NCBI GenBank assembly: GCA_910579155.1
Contig: CAJTTS010000008.1
Location: 1-64,000 of the forward strand
Reading direction: 5' to 3'
Length of the DNA: 64,000 nt
Source of the DNA: an uncultured Oscillospiraceae bacterium
GTDB lineage: Bacteria; Bacillota_A; Clostridia; Oscillospirales; Oscillospiraceae
The notes under the pieces are model-generated. The model was not told the origin of the DNA, made no database searches, and saw nothing but the letters and a program-made list of their open reading frames with translations. Of the stretch, positions 1 through 7,957 are shown piece by piece (the stretch's first letter is position 1; every line of letters begins with the position of its first letter). Position numbers and translations under genes: made by a program.

Positions 1-26
1 AAGAACTGGATGTTGAGCTTCAGCAT
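1..26 (-). CDS. rpmA: Ribosomal protein L27, first 8 codons only (partial at window edge)
   Basis: On the minus strand an AAAGGA Shine-Dalgarno precedes an ATG at 26-24 followed by codons for MLKLNIQF before the window ends. This matches the N-terminus of Firmicute L27 proteins, which carry a short leader ending near a double Phe that is removed by the Prp protease. The order rplU, prp, rpmA on one strand is the conserved L21-L27 operon, which supports the call although only eight residues are visible. L27 is a large-subunit protein whose mature N-terminus reaches towards the peptidyl transferase centre. The rest of the gene lies outside the window. Confidence 0.85.
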
Positions 27-58
27 AGTCGTTTCCGTCCTTTCTGTTAAAGGTTCAT

Positions 59-180
59 TGTCACGCTGGCTTTGGGCGCGCTCCATCCAGCGGCTTCCCT
101 CCGGCTTTGCAAATCGCCCCGCACCGCCTTTGGCGGCTTCGGCCAATTCGCTCCGCTCCGGTCCATCCGCCGGGGTGCGC
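59..180. repeat. Divergent copy of dispersed repeat family 1
   Basis: Starts with TGTCACGCT and keeps the internal CGGCTT-CCCTCCGGCTTTGCAAA and CGCTCCGCTCCGGTCCA blocks seen in the six better copies at 919, 1061, 7407, 9405, 39763 and 44658. It lies between prp and rpmA inside the L21-L27 operon, so it should be transcribed. The similarity is visible by eye but weaker than between the other copies. Confidence 0.55.
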
Positions 181-186
181 CTAAGC

Positions 187-531
187 TCACGCTTCGTCAT
201 CATCATCCAGCAGGACGATGAGATTTTCGGGATATTCCTCCGCCATCGCCTGGAGATAGACCAGCATGCCGGTCATGACCGTCTGGCACAGATCGTCGCT
301 GGGGTCGTTCAAGGCGGCGGGGAGCTTGAGGGAGATGCGGGCGTCCTTCTCCCTGGCCTTCACCTGGGCGCCCACGCCCATCACCTCATTGATGGTGCAC
401 TCGGTGAGCCCCACGGCGGCGGAGACGGCGGCGCAGACGATATCCGAGCCCTCCTCGGCGTACCCGCTGTGGCCCTCCACCACGAAGCCGTCCAGGCGGC
501 TGTGGGCGCTGTGGAAGGTAACGGTGGTCAT
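187..531 (-). CDS. prp: Ribosomal-processing cysteine protease Prp
   Basis: This 114-residue protein has the Prp fold signature EGHSGYAEEGSDIVCAAVSA at residues 19-38, with the catalytic dyad His21 and Cys33 (positions known for the family). Prp removes the N-terminal leader of ribosomal protein L27 in Firmicutes and related groups, a step needed for a working 50S subunit. The gene lies 11 bases after rplU and before rpmA, the usual order, so enzyme and substrate are made from one transcript. The C-terminus ends in an acidic DDDDEA tail. Length and residues are normal for the family. Confidence 0.95.
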   Translation of the reverse strand: MTTVTFHSAHSRLDGFVVEGHSGYAEEGSDIVCAAVSAAVGLTECTINEVMGVGAQVKAREKDARISLKLPAALNDPSDDLCQTVMTGMLVYLQAMAEEYPENLIVLLDDDDEA

Positions 532-542
532 CGCCGAATCCC

Positions 543-854
543 TCAGGCGTTGACCTTGGTGATCTCCACCTTGGTGTAGGGCTGACGATGGCCCTGGCGG
601 CGGCGATAGTTCTTCTTGGGCTTGTACTTGAACACCAGCACCTTCTTGCCCTTACCGTTCTTCACCACGTTGGCGGTAACGGAGGCGCCGTCCACGGTGG
701 GGGCGCCGAACTTGGCGCTGTCGCCGTTCAAAACGGCCAGCACCTTGTCGAAGGTAACGGTTTCGCCGGCTTCCACATTCAGCTTTTCGATGTAGAGGGT
801 ATCGCCCTCGGCCACCTTATACTGCTTGCCGCCGGTCTCGATGATTGCGTGCAT
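543..854 (-). CDS. rplU: Ribosomal protein L21
   Basis: The 103-residue protein starts [18 protein letters not shown] and ends in the typical L21 region with [21 protein letters not shown]21 binds 23S rRNA in the large subunit. The ATG at 854 is chosen because it gives the canonical L21 N-terminus and is preceded by AAAGGAAAGGCAGGTGCAGCT; an upstream in-frame extension to 914 has no family similarity. It is the first gene of the rplU-prp-rpmA operon. The only strong promoter found is at 1224-1252, which would give a leader of about 360 bases containing two tandem repeat units. Confidence 0.97.
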   Translation of the reverse strand: MHAIIETGGKQYKVAEGDTLYIEKLNVEAGETVTFDKVLAVLNGDSAKFGAPTVDGASVTANVVKNGKGKKVLVFKYKPKKNYRRRQGHRQPYTKVEITKVNA

Positions 855-918
855 AGCTGCACCTGCCTTTCCTTTATTACGGGCTCGCTGTCGGGGGCGG
901 GGAGTTGTTCCCACTTGT

Positions 919-1200
919 TGTCACGCTGCGAAGCGGCCAGGACGCTCGGTCGCTTTCCCTTCGTCTCGCTTCACAAACAGAACCGCTCCGCGTTTCTTTG
1001 GTTTGCAAAGCTCGCTCCGGTCCAAGCTCCCTCGCTGCCCGCTTCTCCGCGCTTCTTCGTTGTCACGCCGCGAAGCGGCCAGGACGCTCGGTCGCTTTCC
1101 CTTCCTCTCGCTTTACAAACAGAACCGCTCCGCGTTTCTTGGTTTGCAAAGCTCGCTCCGGTCCAAGCTCCCTCGCTGCCCGCTTCTCCGCGCTTCTTCT
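919..1200. repeat. Two tandem copies of dispersed repeat family 1 (period 142 bp)
   Basis: Copy one runs 919-1060 and copy two 1061-1200; the motif TCACGC(T/C)GCGAAGCGGCC recurs at 921 and 1063, a period of 142 bases, and the two units differ at only a few positions. Other copies lie at 7407, 9405, 39763 and 44658, in both orientations, always between genes. All reading frames across the units stay partly open, which creates spurious ORFs on both strands. The units sit between the rplU promoter and the rplU start. Confidence 0.9.
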
Positions 1201-1223
1201 TACCCATTCAAAGCGGCGTCAGT

Positions 1224-1252
1224 AGTATATCAGCCCGCTTTGCGAATGTCAA
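1224..1252 (-). promoter_or_regulatory. Sigma-A type promoter of the rplU operon
   Basis: Read on the minus strand: TTGACA (1252-1247), a 17-base spacer and TATACT (1229-1224). Transcription would start near 1217, about 360 bases upstream of rplU. Confidence 0.8.
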
Positions 1253-1286
1253 GCGTCCTTTGGAAAATTTAATAATTTACCTGTCA

Positions 1287-1315
1287 TTGACAAATAAAAA
1301 TCGGAATAGTAAAAT
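1287..1315 (+). promoter_or_regulatory. Sigma-A type promoter of the lipoprotein gene
   Basis: TTGACA (1287-1292), 17-base spacer, TAAAAT (1310-1315). It is divergent from the rplU promoter, with the two -35 boxes about 35 bases apart. Confidence 0.75.
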
Positions 1316-1388
1316 ATTTACCGGTTGTTTGGCCGGATGGAACTGTGCCGGATTGCCGGAACTATTTTTTGTAAGAGAGGATTGGAAC

Positions 1389-2039
1389 ATGATGACAAAG
1401 AACCTGAGAAAAATTGCGGCCTTTTTGACGTCCCTTGGCCTGCTGTGCGCTATCCTGATGACTTGTTCAGGATGCGGCGGGAACAAGGACAAGGAAGCGT
1501 TGCTGGGCGACTGGGTGGCCACCGTCGATATGACCGAAATGATGAACGACGAGCTGAAAGCCGGCCTGGGCGATGATGAGCTGATGAGCTACTTTGATCT
1601 TGGCACTTTCTCCATCAAGGTCAACCTGTCCTTCAAGGATGACGGCACCTATACATTTTCCGCCGATGAGGCGGCCCTGGAGCAGAGCCTTGACAACGTA
1701 ATCGAGGTTTTCCGGAACGGCATCATTGCGTATTTTGAAGACACCATTGCCGCCCAGGGTGCTGACATAACCGTGGATGAACTCCTTGAGTCCTCCGGCT
1801 ACACTCTGGATGGCTTCCTGGAAGAGGCTTTCGACAAAGAGGACATGATGTCCTCCATGGACGAGATGGAGAGTAGCGGCACCTTCCAGGCCAAGAGCGG
1901 CGTCCTGTCCCTGACCGACGACGAGGGCACCGGCCTGGAGGCCTACACGCTGGAGAACGACACCCTGACGCTCACCGGCGAGGGTGTGGAGGACGGCAGC
2001 CTGATGGGTCTGTACCCCCTGGTGTTCACCAGAAAGTAA
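1389..2039 (+). CDS. Predicted lipoprotein of unknown function
   Basis: The ATG at 1389 follows AGAGAGG with good spacing and starts a 216-residue protein. A basic start (MMTKNLRK), a hydrophobic stretch to about residue 24 and a Cys at the TCSGC site form a type II signal peptide, so the protein is expected on the outer face of the membrane. The mature part is acidic (many Asp/Glu, Met-rich around MMSSMDEME) and opens with a GDWVATVDMT segment followed later by DDGTYTFSAD, a pattern seen in small lipocalin-like or DUF lipoproteins that report a threshold of folding rather than catalysis. No catalytic motif was recognised. It has its own promoter and terminator and is a single-gene unit. Confidence 0.8.
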   Translation: MMTKNLRKIAAFLTSLGLLCAILMTCSGCGGNKDKEALLGDWVATVDMTEMMNDELKAGLGDDELMSYFDLGTFSIKVNLSFKDDGTYTFSADEAALEQSLDNVIEVFRNGIIAYFEDTIAAQGADITVDELLESSGYTLDGFLEEAFDKEDMMSSMDEMESSGTFQAKSGVLSLTDDEGTGLEAYTLENDTLTLTGEGVEDGSLMGLYPLVFTRK

Positions 2040-2051
2040 TTACCGTTTGCA

Positions 2052-2090
2052 TAAAAAAGGGAAGCGCCGAGGCCGGCGCTTCCCTTTTTT
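2052..2090. terminator. Bidirectional intrinsic terminator
   Basis: Stem GGGAAGCGCC (2059-2068) with GGCGCTTCCC (2075-2084), flanked by A-run on the left and TTTTTT on the right. It serves the lipoprotein gene on the plus strand and hemZ on the minus strand. Confidence 0.9.
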
Positions 2091-2108
2091 GCCTGGACGG
2101 GGCCTCTA

Positions 2109-3626
2109 TCACATGCGCCGCGCCAGCGCTGCCTGGAACTCTGCGGCGGTCCGCTTTCCGGCGGCTATTTTATCCCAGCTCTCCAAATATTCCTTGGCGT
2201 ACTTGGGATTGTTCAACCGGACAATCTTCCTCTCCTCGAAATCCACCAGCTTGGTGATCCCCCCGGCCCCCAGGCTCAATACGCTCTGTAATTCCTCCAT
2301 CATCACGATGTTGTAGGCGCACACCGTCCCCGGCTTTGCCCAACCCACGTTCTCAAAGGACCCGGACATGTACTTCTGCCGGTAAAGGTAGTACGGGGCA
2401 TATCCCGCCGCCCGAAGCCGTCCGTCCGCCAGGTTCAGCATGGCCTCCACCGTCTCCGGCGGGCACAGCTCCCCGCCCTCCTCCGTGAGCCGGGAGCCCT
2501 TTTTCAGCGCCAGGGTGTGGACGGTGACGTTGGCCGGTTCCATACCCAGCACCCGGTCCAGCGTCCGCCCGAAGCCCTCCAGGGTGTCGGTGGGCAGTCC
2601 GGCGATCAGGTCCATGTTCACCATGCCGTCGAAGTGCCGCCCCGCCAGTCCCATCGCTTCCACAATCTGTCCGGCGGTGTGGACCCTTCCCACGGCCCGG
2701 AGCACCTGGTCCTCCATGGTCTGCGGGTTGATGGAAATGCGGTGGACGCCGTGGGCCCTCAGCGTTTCCAGCTTGTCTGCGGTGATGGTGTCGGGCCGCC
2801 CGGCCTCCACGGTGAACTCGGCGCAGCGCTCCATGGGCAAACAGTTTTCCACACAGGACAGCACCTTGTCAAACTGTTCCGCGGACAGCGTGGTGGGGGT
2901 GCCGCCGCCCATGTAGGCGGAGCCGATCCGTAACCCCCGCTCCCGGAGCAGCCGCCCCGCCAGCTCAATCTCCCGGCACAGAGCCTCCACATAGGGCTCC
3001 ACCAGCGACAGGGAGCGCTTCACGTCGGCGGAGATAAACGAGCAGTAGGCGCACCGGGTGGGGCAGAAGGGCACGCCGATGTACAGCGCCATCCCGTCCC
3101 TGCCCAGCGTCCGCTTTACATCCAGCGCCGCCTTGGCGCACTCCACCGCCAGCGCCGCCCGGGGCGGGGAGACGCGGTACGCCTTTTCCAGCTCCCGCCG
3201 GGCCTGTTTCGCCGTTTTTCCCGCCAGCATGGCACGGGTGGGCAGCTTCACGGGCCGCACCCCGGTGAGGGACCCCCAGGGCAGCTCATAGCCCAGCAAG
3301 GCGGTCCCCGCCTTGTAAAACGCCTGCTTCAGCGCGTGGGAGACGGTGTGGTACACCTGCTCCTCGGGCCCGTCCAGCTTTTCCGCTGGGAATCGCACCA
3401 CCCCGTTCCGGAGCTGGCCCTCCCGCTTCACCAGCACGCTGATACTGGCCTTGGCCCTCCCCCGGCTCAGGCCGATGAGAACGCCCTGATCGCCCTCCAT
3501 GTCCGGGGGTGTCTCCGGGTACTCCGGCCGTTCACCGGGGAACAGGGTGAGCAGCATCTGCTCGGTGGGAAACCGGTAGCGCTTCGGATGCCAGGGCCAG
3601 TTGTGTTCCGTAAACCAGATGCGCAT
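2109..3626 (-). CDS. hemZ: Oxygen-independent coproporphyrinogen III oxidase-like radical SAM enzyme HemZ
   Basis: The 505-residue protein has the length of Bacillus subtilis HemZ. A radical SAM core follows an N-terminal domain of about 165 residues; the cluster motif is CPTRCAYC (CxxxCxxC) within YIGVPFCPTRCAYCSF, then the GGGTPT glycine motif. Family members act on coproporphyrinogen III with an iron-sulfur cluster and SAM, though not every HemZ has been shown to do so and no other haem gene is in the window. It starts one base after the stop of the MBL gene, so the two are surely co-transcribed, an arrangement common in Clostridia. Cytoplasmic. Confidence 0.9.
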   Translation of the reverse strand: MRIWFTEHNWPWHPKRYRFPTEQMLLTLFPGERPEYPETPPDMEGDQGVLIGLSRGRAKASISVLVKREGQLRNGVVRFPAEKLDGPEEQVYHTVSHALKQAFYKAGTALLGYELPWGSLTGVRPVKLPTRAMLAGKTAKQARRELEKAYRVSPPRAALAVECAKAALDVKRTLGRDGMALYIGVPFCPTRCAYCSFISADVKRSLSLVEPYVEALCREIELAGRLLRERGLRIGSAYMGGGTPTTLSAEQFDKVLSCVENCLPMERCAEFTVEAGRPDTITADKLETLRAHGVHRISINPQTMEDQVLRAVGRVHTAGQIVEAMGLAGRHFDGMVNMDLIAGLPTDTLEGFGRTLDRVLGMEPANVTVHTLALKKGSRLTEEGGELCPPETVEAMLNLADGRLRAAGYAPYYLYRQKYMSGSFENVGWAKPGTVCAYNIVMMEELQSVLSLGAGGITKLVDFEERKIVRLNNPKYAKEYLESWDKIAAGKRTAAEFQAALARRM

Positions 3627-3627
3627 A

Positions 3628-4257
3628 TCAGCGGCTCATCGCTGCCTTGAGGCAGTAATTGCTTTTGCGCTCCCGCTCCAGGGTGGATTGACCCTCGTGG
3701 CCTGGGAGCACCTGATAATCCCCCTCCAGCTCTCCCAGCCGTTTGAGAGACTTCATGATCGTGGCCTCATCGCCGCCGGGCAGGTCCGTACGCCCCATGG
3801 AGCCCTGGAACAGGGTGTCCCCGGTGAACAGCACGTCCTCCGCCCGCAGCGTCACAGAGCCGGGGGTGTGCCCCGGCGTCTCCAGAACCTCCACATTGAT
3901 CCCGCCCACATTCACCACGTCCCTCTCTTTGTAGGGGGTAATATTTCCGAAGGAGCGGACCGTGGGGAAGCGCTGACCGAATATGCCTGTGGTCCCGCCC
4001 TCGCCGAGGTCGGCGGGGTGGCAATAGACAGGCAGGTCGGGACACTCCCCCCGCAGGCCCGGAATGCCCAGGATGTGGTCGAAGTGGCCGTGGGTCAGCA
4101 GCACCGCCTCCGGCTCCAGCCCCTGGTCCTTCAACCACCGGGCCACCTGCTCCCCCTGGTCGCCTGGATCCACCACGCCGCATTTGGCGCCTCCCTCCTG
4201 ACGGAAGATATAGCAGTTGGTGCCAATCTGTCCCAGCCGAAGTACGCTGATTTCCAT
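3628..4257 (-). CDS. Metallo-beta-lactamase-fold hydrolase (glyoxalase II-like)
   Basis: A 209-residue MBL-fold protein with the zinc motif THGHFDH near residue 57, a later ETPGHTPGS motif and GDTLF, all typical of the hydroxyacylglutathione hydrolase-like group. Such proteins hydrolyse thioesters or related bonds; the true substrate is unknown here. The ATG at 4257 is chosen because it gives the normal family N-terminus (MEISVLRLGQIGTNCY) and has GGAGG nine bases upstream. A perfect 19-bp A/T hairpin lies immediately upstream of that Shine-Dalgarno (see 4273-4530). The gene is directly followed by hemZ. Confidence 0.88.
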   Translation of the reverse strand: MEISVLRLGQIGTNCYIFRQEGGAKCGVVDPGDQGEQVARWLKDQGLEPEAVLLTHGHFDHILGIPGLRGECPDLPVYCHPADLGEGGTTGIFGQRFPTVRSFGNITPYKERDVVNVGGINVEVLETPGHTPGSVTLRAEDVLFTGDTLFQGSMGRTDLPGGDEATIMKSLKRLGELEGDYQVLPGHEGQSTLERERKSNYCLKAAMSR

Positions 4258-4272
4258 GTTGATCCCTCCAAG

Positions 4273-4530
4273 TTTTTTGTTCCTTTTTCTTAAAAGAAAA
4301 AGGAACAAAAAAAGAACTTTTAAACTTCTATCTATTTTTGTGCCCTTTATTGAGGCCGGGCAAAAACCTGATCCGTTTCTGCCCGGCCCTGAATTCGTAA
4401 AAAATAATATATTTTTCTGGATGCTTTTAAAACAGTTATGGTCGAGCGGAACCGCCACAAATTATATACGCTTTCGTAACAGTCTAAAAGTTTCTTTTTG
4501 CCTGCTTTTTCTTTTCAAAGAAAAAGCAGG
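4273..4530. repeat. MITE-like element with terminal inverted motifs and flanking hairpins
   Basis: The centre is bounded by inverted copies of GAACTTTTARAC (near 4314) and GTCTAAAAGTTTC (near 4482-4494). Outside each lies a perfect hairpin: a 19-bp stem at 4273-4312 next to the MBL gene and a 14-bp stem (CCTGCTTTTTCTTT with its complement) at 4501-4530 touching the khpB stop codon. The interior shares GGTCGAGCGG and CGTAAC-GTCTAAAAGTT with the element at 39916-40096. It carries no ORF. A GC-rich inverted repeat (GCCGGGCA, near 4356-4385) lies inside. Confidence 0.75.
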
Positions 4531-5334
4531 TTACATCTTGCCGGGATCGTACGCCACCACCGTGCGGCGGTTTGGCTCGGTGCCGGTGGAGAAGGTGGTC
4601 ACGCCGGGATAGTCCTGCAACGCGGTGTGGATCACATGCCGCTCATAGGCGTTCATGGCCTCCAGGGTAATGTTCCGGCGGTACTTGACCACCTTGCCCG
4701 CCGTCTTGCGAGCCAGGCGGTTCAGCGACTCCTCCCGGCGGGCACGGTAGCCCTCGGCGTCCACATGGATGCGCACCCGGTGGCTGCGGCCCCGGTTGAC
4801 CGCGTAGCCGGTGAGCTGCTGGATGGCGTCCAGGGTCTCCCCCCGGTGGCCGATGAGGGCGCCCATATTCTCGCCCTCCAGCACCACCTGATAGGTATCC
4901 TCCTCCCGTGTGACCACGGGAGTAGCCTCCACGCCCATGTGCTCAAACAGGCCGGTTTGGAATTTGATGATGGCGGCGGCCACGTCGTCGTCCAACCGCT
5001 CGCCTTGGGGGGCGGCGGGAGCGGGTTCCGCCTTGGGCTGGGCTTTTGGCACTGCCTTCGGCGCGGGGCGTTCGGCACGGGGCGCGGGCCGCTCCGCCCT
5101 GGGGGCGGGGGCGGGTCTGACCTCTGCCACGGGCTCCGGGGCAGGCGGCTGCTCGTCGGGGGCCTCGTAGGTCAGCTTTACCTTGGCGGGCACGGAGCCG
5201 ATGCCCAGAAATCCGGTCTTACCGCGCTCCAGAATCTCAACGGATACATCGTCCCGGTCCAGGCCCAGGTGGGCCAGCCCCTTGGCGATGGCCTCATCCT
5301 CCGTCTTGGCGGTGAATTCCATATATTTCAGCAC
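4531..5334 (-). CDS. khpB: RNA-binding protein KhpB/Jag (Jag-N, KH and R3H domains)
   Basis: The 267-residue protein has a Jag N-terminal domain (about residues 1-58, with the GKTGFLGIG loop), a Pro/Ala-rich low-complexity linker (about 60-125, containing repeated RAERPAP units), a KH domain with the GALIGHRGETLDAIQ loop and a C-terminal R3H domain ending TEPNRRTVVAYDP. KhpB binds RNA, often with KhpA, and affects cell division and envelope homeostasis in Firmicutes. The start is the GTG at 5334, preceded by AAAGGAG at nine bases. It follows yidC as in most Firmicutes. The linker is longer and more repetitive than usual. Confidence 0.95.
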   Translation of the reverse strand: MLKYMEFTAKTEDEAIAKGLAHLGLDRDDVSVEILERGKTGFLGIGSVPAKVKLTYEAPDEQPPAPEPVAEVRPAPAPRAERPAPRAERPAPKAVPKAQPKAEPAPAAPQGERLDDDVAAAIIKFQTGLFEHMGVEATPVVTREEDTYQVVLEGENMGALIGHRGETLDAIQQLTGYAVNRGRSHRVRIHVDAEGYRARREESLNRLARKTAGKVVKYRRNITLEAMNAYERHVIHTALQDYPGVTTFSTGTEPNRRTVVAYDPGKM

Positions 5335-5384
5335 GAAACTGCACTCCTTTGTCTGGTGTTGAGTTGAATGGAACTGGGAGATTT

Positions 5385-6773
5385 TTACTTGTTTTCGCCG
5401 CTGTCCTCGTCCTCGGCGTAGGCTTCCTCGTAGTCCCCGCTGTCGTTCTCCGCCGGGGCCCCGGCGGGCTCGTCCAGCTTGCCCTCTACTGTGACTTCCT
5501 GCTCCGAAACGGCAAATTCCCGATTAGCCTTCATCTTCTCCGCAGCCGACCCCTGGGCGGCAGGCTCAGGATTGGACTGGGCCACGATCTGTTTTTCCTC
5601 CTCGGTGAGCGGGCTCTCGTCCACAGGCTCCTCCTTGGGCTTATACTTGCTGTCGGGGTCCCAGTAGGGGGTGACAGGATAGCGGTTGGGGTCATAGGCG
5701 CGGCCCCGGGCATAGGCCCGCAGGCCCTCCCGGCTGGCGGACTTGTCCACGCCGGGCTCCTGTTGCTTTTTCTTCTGGTGGGCTTTTTTGGGATCCTTGC
5801 CGGCGGCGATGGCGGCGGCCTTCTTCTCCGCGGCGACGCGGCGGCGCTCCTTCTCGGCCTCCTTGGCCTTGGCGGCCTGCTCCTCCATCTCCTTCTGGGC
5901 GGCCTCATAGTCCTTGCGGAGCAGGCGGCCGCAGATGACCTCCTGCACCATGCCCAGCAGGGAGTTGGCGATCCAGTAGATACACATACCGGCAGGCATG
6001 GCGAAGCCGATCCACAGCGACATGATGGGGCCCATCAGAATCAGGGACAGGTTCATTTTAGGGGGCGCCTGGTCCCTGTTCATCTGGTTGGTCTTTTGTG
6101 TGACCAGCATGGTCACCACGGACAGCAGCGCGGAGATCACCGGCAGCAGGAACAGCCCGAAGGACCCCCAGGATACCCCATCCTTCCAGAACATGAGCTG
6201 GGGCACCTCGGACAGGTTGATGCCGAAGAAGTCGAAATTGATGACAAACATGCTGGTGGTGGCGGCGATCCCAGTGGCCGCTGCGGCGCTTTTAGCCGCC
6301 TCCAGGTTGCCGGAAGTCATCATGGATGCCAGGATCAGCTCGTTGGAGCCGACGATCTGGAAGTCCGCCCAGCCTACGGCGCCGGCCACGGCCTTGACCG
6401 CGTCCTCGGTCAGCCACATCATGTACTTCAGCGGGCGGCGGATGATGGCGTACAGGGGGTACAGGATAATCAGGGGGATCATGGACCAGCCGCAGCCGCC
6501 CATGGGGTTGACATTGTTCTCGGCGTAAAACTTCTGGACCTCCTGGTTATACCGCTCCTTGTCGTTGCCGCAGCGCTTCTGGATTTCCTGGAGCTGGCCG
6601 TTCACCACGTTCATTTTAATCATGCTCTTCTTGCCCTTCAGGTTCAGGGGGAAGAGGACGACCTTGATGACGATGGTGAACAGGAACAGGGCGATGCCGT
6701 AGCTGTTGAACACCTCGCAGAACAGCTTGAGCAGCCAACTGAACGGGGTCATGAGTATTTGCCAAATATCCAT
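5385..6773 (-). CDS. yidC: Membrane protein insertase YidC (Oxa1 family)
   Basis: A 462-residue integral membrane protein. The N-terminal half contains the YidC core with a first membrane segment (about residues 20-45, ending LFPLNLKGKKSM), the cytoplasmic coiled hairpin QLQEIQKRCG-KERYNQEVQK, and the later segments MIPLIILYPLYAI and FGLFLLPVISALL. From about residue 310 the tail is charged and disordered, with Lys/Glu-rich coiled coil and an acidic end. YidC inserts membrane proteins alone or with SecYEG. It lacks a clear lipoprotein signal, as in some Clostridia. It sits between yidD and khpB in the rpmH operon. The acidic C-terminal extension of about 150 residues is longer than in Bacillus. 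Confidence 0.95.
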   Translation of the reverse strand: MDIWQILMTPFSWLLKLFCEVFNSYGIALFLFTIVIKVVLFPLNLKGKKSMIKMNVVNGQLQEIQKRCGNDKERYNQEVQKFYAENNVNPMGGCGWSMIPLIILYPLYAIIRRPLKYMMWLTEDAVKAVAGAVGWADFQIVGSNELILASMMTSGNLEAAKSAAAATGIAATTSMFVINFDFFGINLSEVPQLMFWKDGVSWGSFGLFLLPVISALLSVVTMLVTQKTNQMNRDQAPPKMNLSLILMGPIMSLWIGFAMPAGMCIYWIANSLLGMVQEVICGRLLRKDYEAAQKEMEEQAAKAKEAEKERRRVAAEKKAAAIAAGKDPKKAHQKKKQQEPGVDKSASREGLRAYARGRAYDPNRYPVTPYWDPDSKYKPKEEPVDESPLTEEEKQIVAQSNPEPAAQGSAAEKMKANREFAVSEQEVTVEGKLDEPAGAPAENDSGDYEEAYAEDEDSGENK

Positions 6774-6783
6774 GCTTGGCCTC

Positions 6784-7023
6784 CTACAATTTTCGGATTT
6801 TCTTTGGGGGCACCGGGTCGTAGATGAATCCCTTCTCCCTGTGGAAGGGGTGGCACCGCAGGATACGCCACAGGGCCAGCGCCCCGCCCTTGACGGCCCC
6901 GTGGACCTCCACCGCCTCCAGGGCGTAGGTGGAGCAGGTGGGGATGAACCGGCAGCAGGGGGGACGGTTGGGGGAGATGTCCCGCCGGTACCGGCGGATC
7001 AGGGACAGCAGCAGCCTTTTCAC
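6784..7023 (-). CDS. yidD: Membrane protein insertion efficiency factor YidD
   Basis: A 79-residue protein with the conserved core [19 protein letters not shown] and [15 protein letters not shown], then RILRCHPFH. The three conserved Cys and the amphipathic N-terminus ([14 protein letters not shown]) are present. YidD assists YidC-dependent insertion at the inner face of the membrane. Its ATG overlaps the rnpA stop by four bases, so translation is coupled, and yidC follows after ten bases. Confidence 0.95.
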   Translation of the reverse strand: MKRLLLSLIRRYRRDISPNRPPCCRFIPTCSTYALEAVEVHGAVKGGALALWRILRCHPFHREKGFIYDPVPPKKIRKL

Positions 7024-7370
7024 TCCGGGCCTTCCTTTTTCAACAGCCCCAGCTTGTCCGCCAGCCGGAGGAAGGACTTCTCCAACTGGTGGTAATCGCT
7101 GGAGGCGGCCCGCACCCGGGCCACCACCACCACGTCGGCCCCGGAGACGAGCCTGTCCTCATTCAGGCGGTAAATCTCCCGCAGGCGGCGGCGGACGCGG
7201 TTGCGCACCACCGCGCAGCCCAGCTTGGTGGACACGGTAAATCCCAGCCGGTTATTCCGCCGCCCGTTACGCCGGACGTAAAGCGCCAAGCGGCTGTCGG
7301 CGGCTGTTTTTCCCCGGTTGTATGCCCGGCGGAAGAGATGGTTTTCCTTGAGCGGCGCAGTGTGTTTCAT
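7020..7370 (-). CDS. rnpA: Ribonuclease P protein component
   Basis: A 116-residue basic protein with the RNase P protein signature [18 protein letters not shown] (residues about 58-75). It binds the catalytic RNA and helps it cleave the 5' leader from pre-tRNAs. The RNA partner gene (rnpB) is not visible in this window. The gene follows rpmH, the standard order, but the two are separated by 237 bases that include a repeat-family-1 copy. Confidence 0.95.
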   Translation of the reverse strand: MKHTAPLKENHLFRRAYNRGKTAADSRLALYVRRNGRRNNRLGFTVSTKLGCAVVRNRVRRRLREIYRLNEDRLVSGADVVVVARVRAASSDYHQLEKSFLRLADKLGLLKKEGPE

Positions 7371-7406
7371 AGGACCTCCATTTTGGGATAATCCATCGCA
7401 GGGTGT

Positions 7407-7541
7407 TGCTACGCTGCGAAGCAGTCAGATCGCTCGGCCGCTTTCCTTCCGGCTCGGGAAAATACAGATTTGCTCCGCAAATCCTGGTTTTTTGCCCTCG
7501 CTCCAGTCCAAGCTCCCTCGCTGGCCACTTCTCTGCGCATA
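7407..7541. repeat. Repeat family 1 copy between rpmH and rnpA
   Basis: Begins GCTACGCTGCGAAGC and ends CTCCAGTCCAAGCTCCCTCGCTGG-CACTTCT, colinear with the copies at 919 and 1061. It lies inside the rpmH-rnpA transcript. Confidence 0.8.
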
Positions 7542-7607
7542 AACGCCTAGGGGCGAGGGAAAAACTCCCGCGCCCCGGTCGTATCGATTATCCCGATGTG
7601 TGCGCCA

Positions 7608-7742
7608 TCAGTGGCTCAGGCGGACGCGGCCCTTGGCGCGGCGGCGGGCCAGGACCTTACGGCCGTTGCTGGTCGCCATGCGCTTGCGGAAGCCGTGGAC
7701 CTTGGAACGCTGACGCTTCTTGGGCTGATAGGTACGCTTCAT
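7608..7742 (-). CDS. rpmH: Ribosomal protein L34
   Basis: A 44-residue, strongly basic protein beginning [20 protein letters not shown] and ending [14 protein letters not shown], the full L34 length. The ATG at 7742 is preceded by AGGAGG. It is the first gene of the rpmH-rnpA-yidD-yidC-khpB operon and diverges from dnaA, the classic bacterial arrangement next to the origin. Confidence 0.97.
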   Translation of the reverse strand: MKRTYQPKKRQRSKVHGFRKRMATSNGRKVLARRRAKGRVRLSH

Positions 7743-7853
7743 GCGGGAACACCTCCTGTATGATTTTGCACGCTCTCCCTGCCCGGGGCGGCGCGCTCCA
7801 CAACGCCTGGAAAGGCGCGGTTGGCAAACTTGACGCATAATTGCGCACCAAAG

Positions 7854-7882
7854 ATTATAACGTGATTTTGCCTGTCTGTCAA
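7854..7882 (-). promoter_or_regulatory. Sigma-A promoter of rpmH
   Basis: Minus strand: TTGACA (7882-7877), 17-base spacer, TATAAT (7859-7854). Both hexamers are perfect consensus, fitting a ribosomal-protein operon. Confidence 0.9.
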
Positions 7883-7957
7883 CAAAAAATCGGCAATATT
7901 CTTTTCTTGTCCTTTCAGCACAAGATATTGTGTTCTTCCCAAGCCCTTTGTCAGCTC

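Noticed and set aside
905..1272. Several overlapping ORFs on both strands over the tandem repeat
   Set aside because: They recur in every copy of repeat family 1, have Ser/Arg-rich compositions without domains and lack ribosome sites; they are a by-product of GC-rich repeat sequence.
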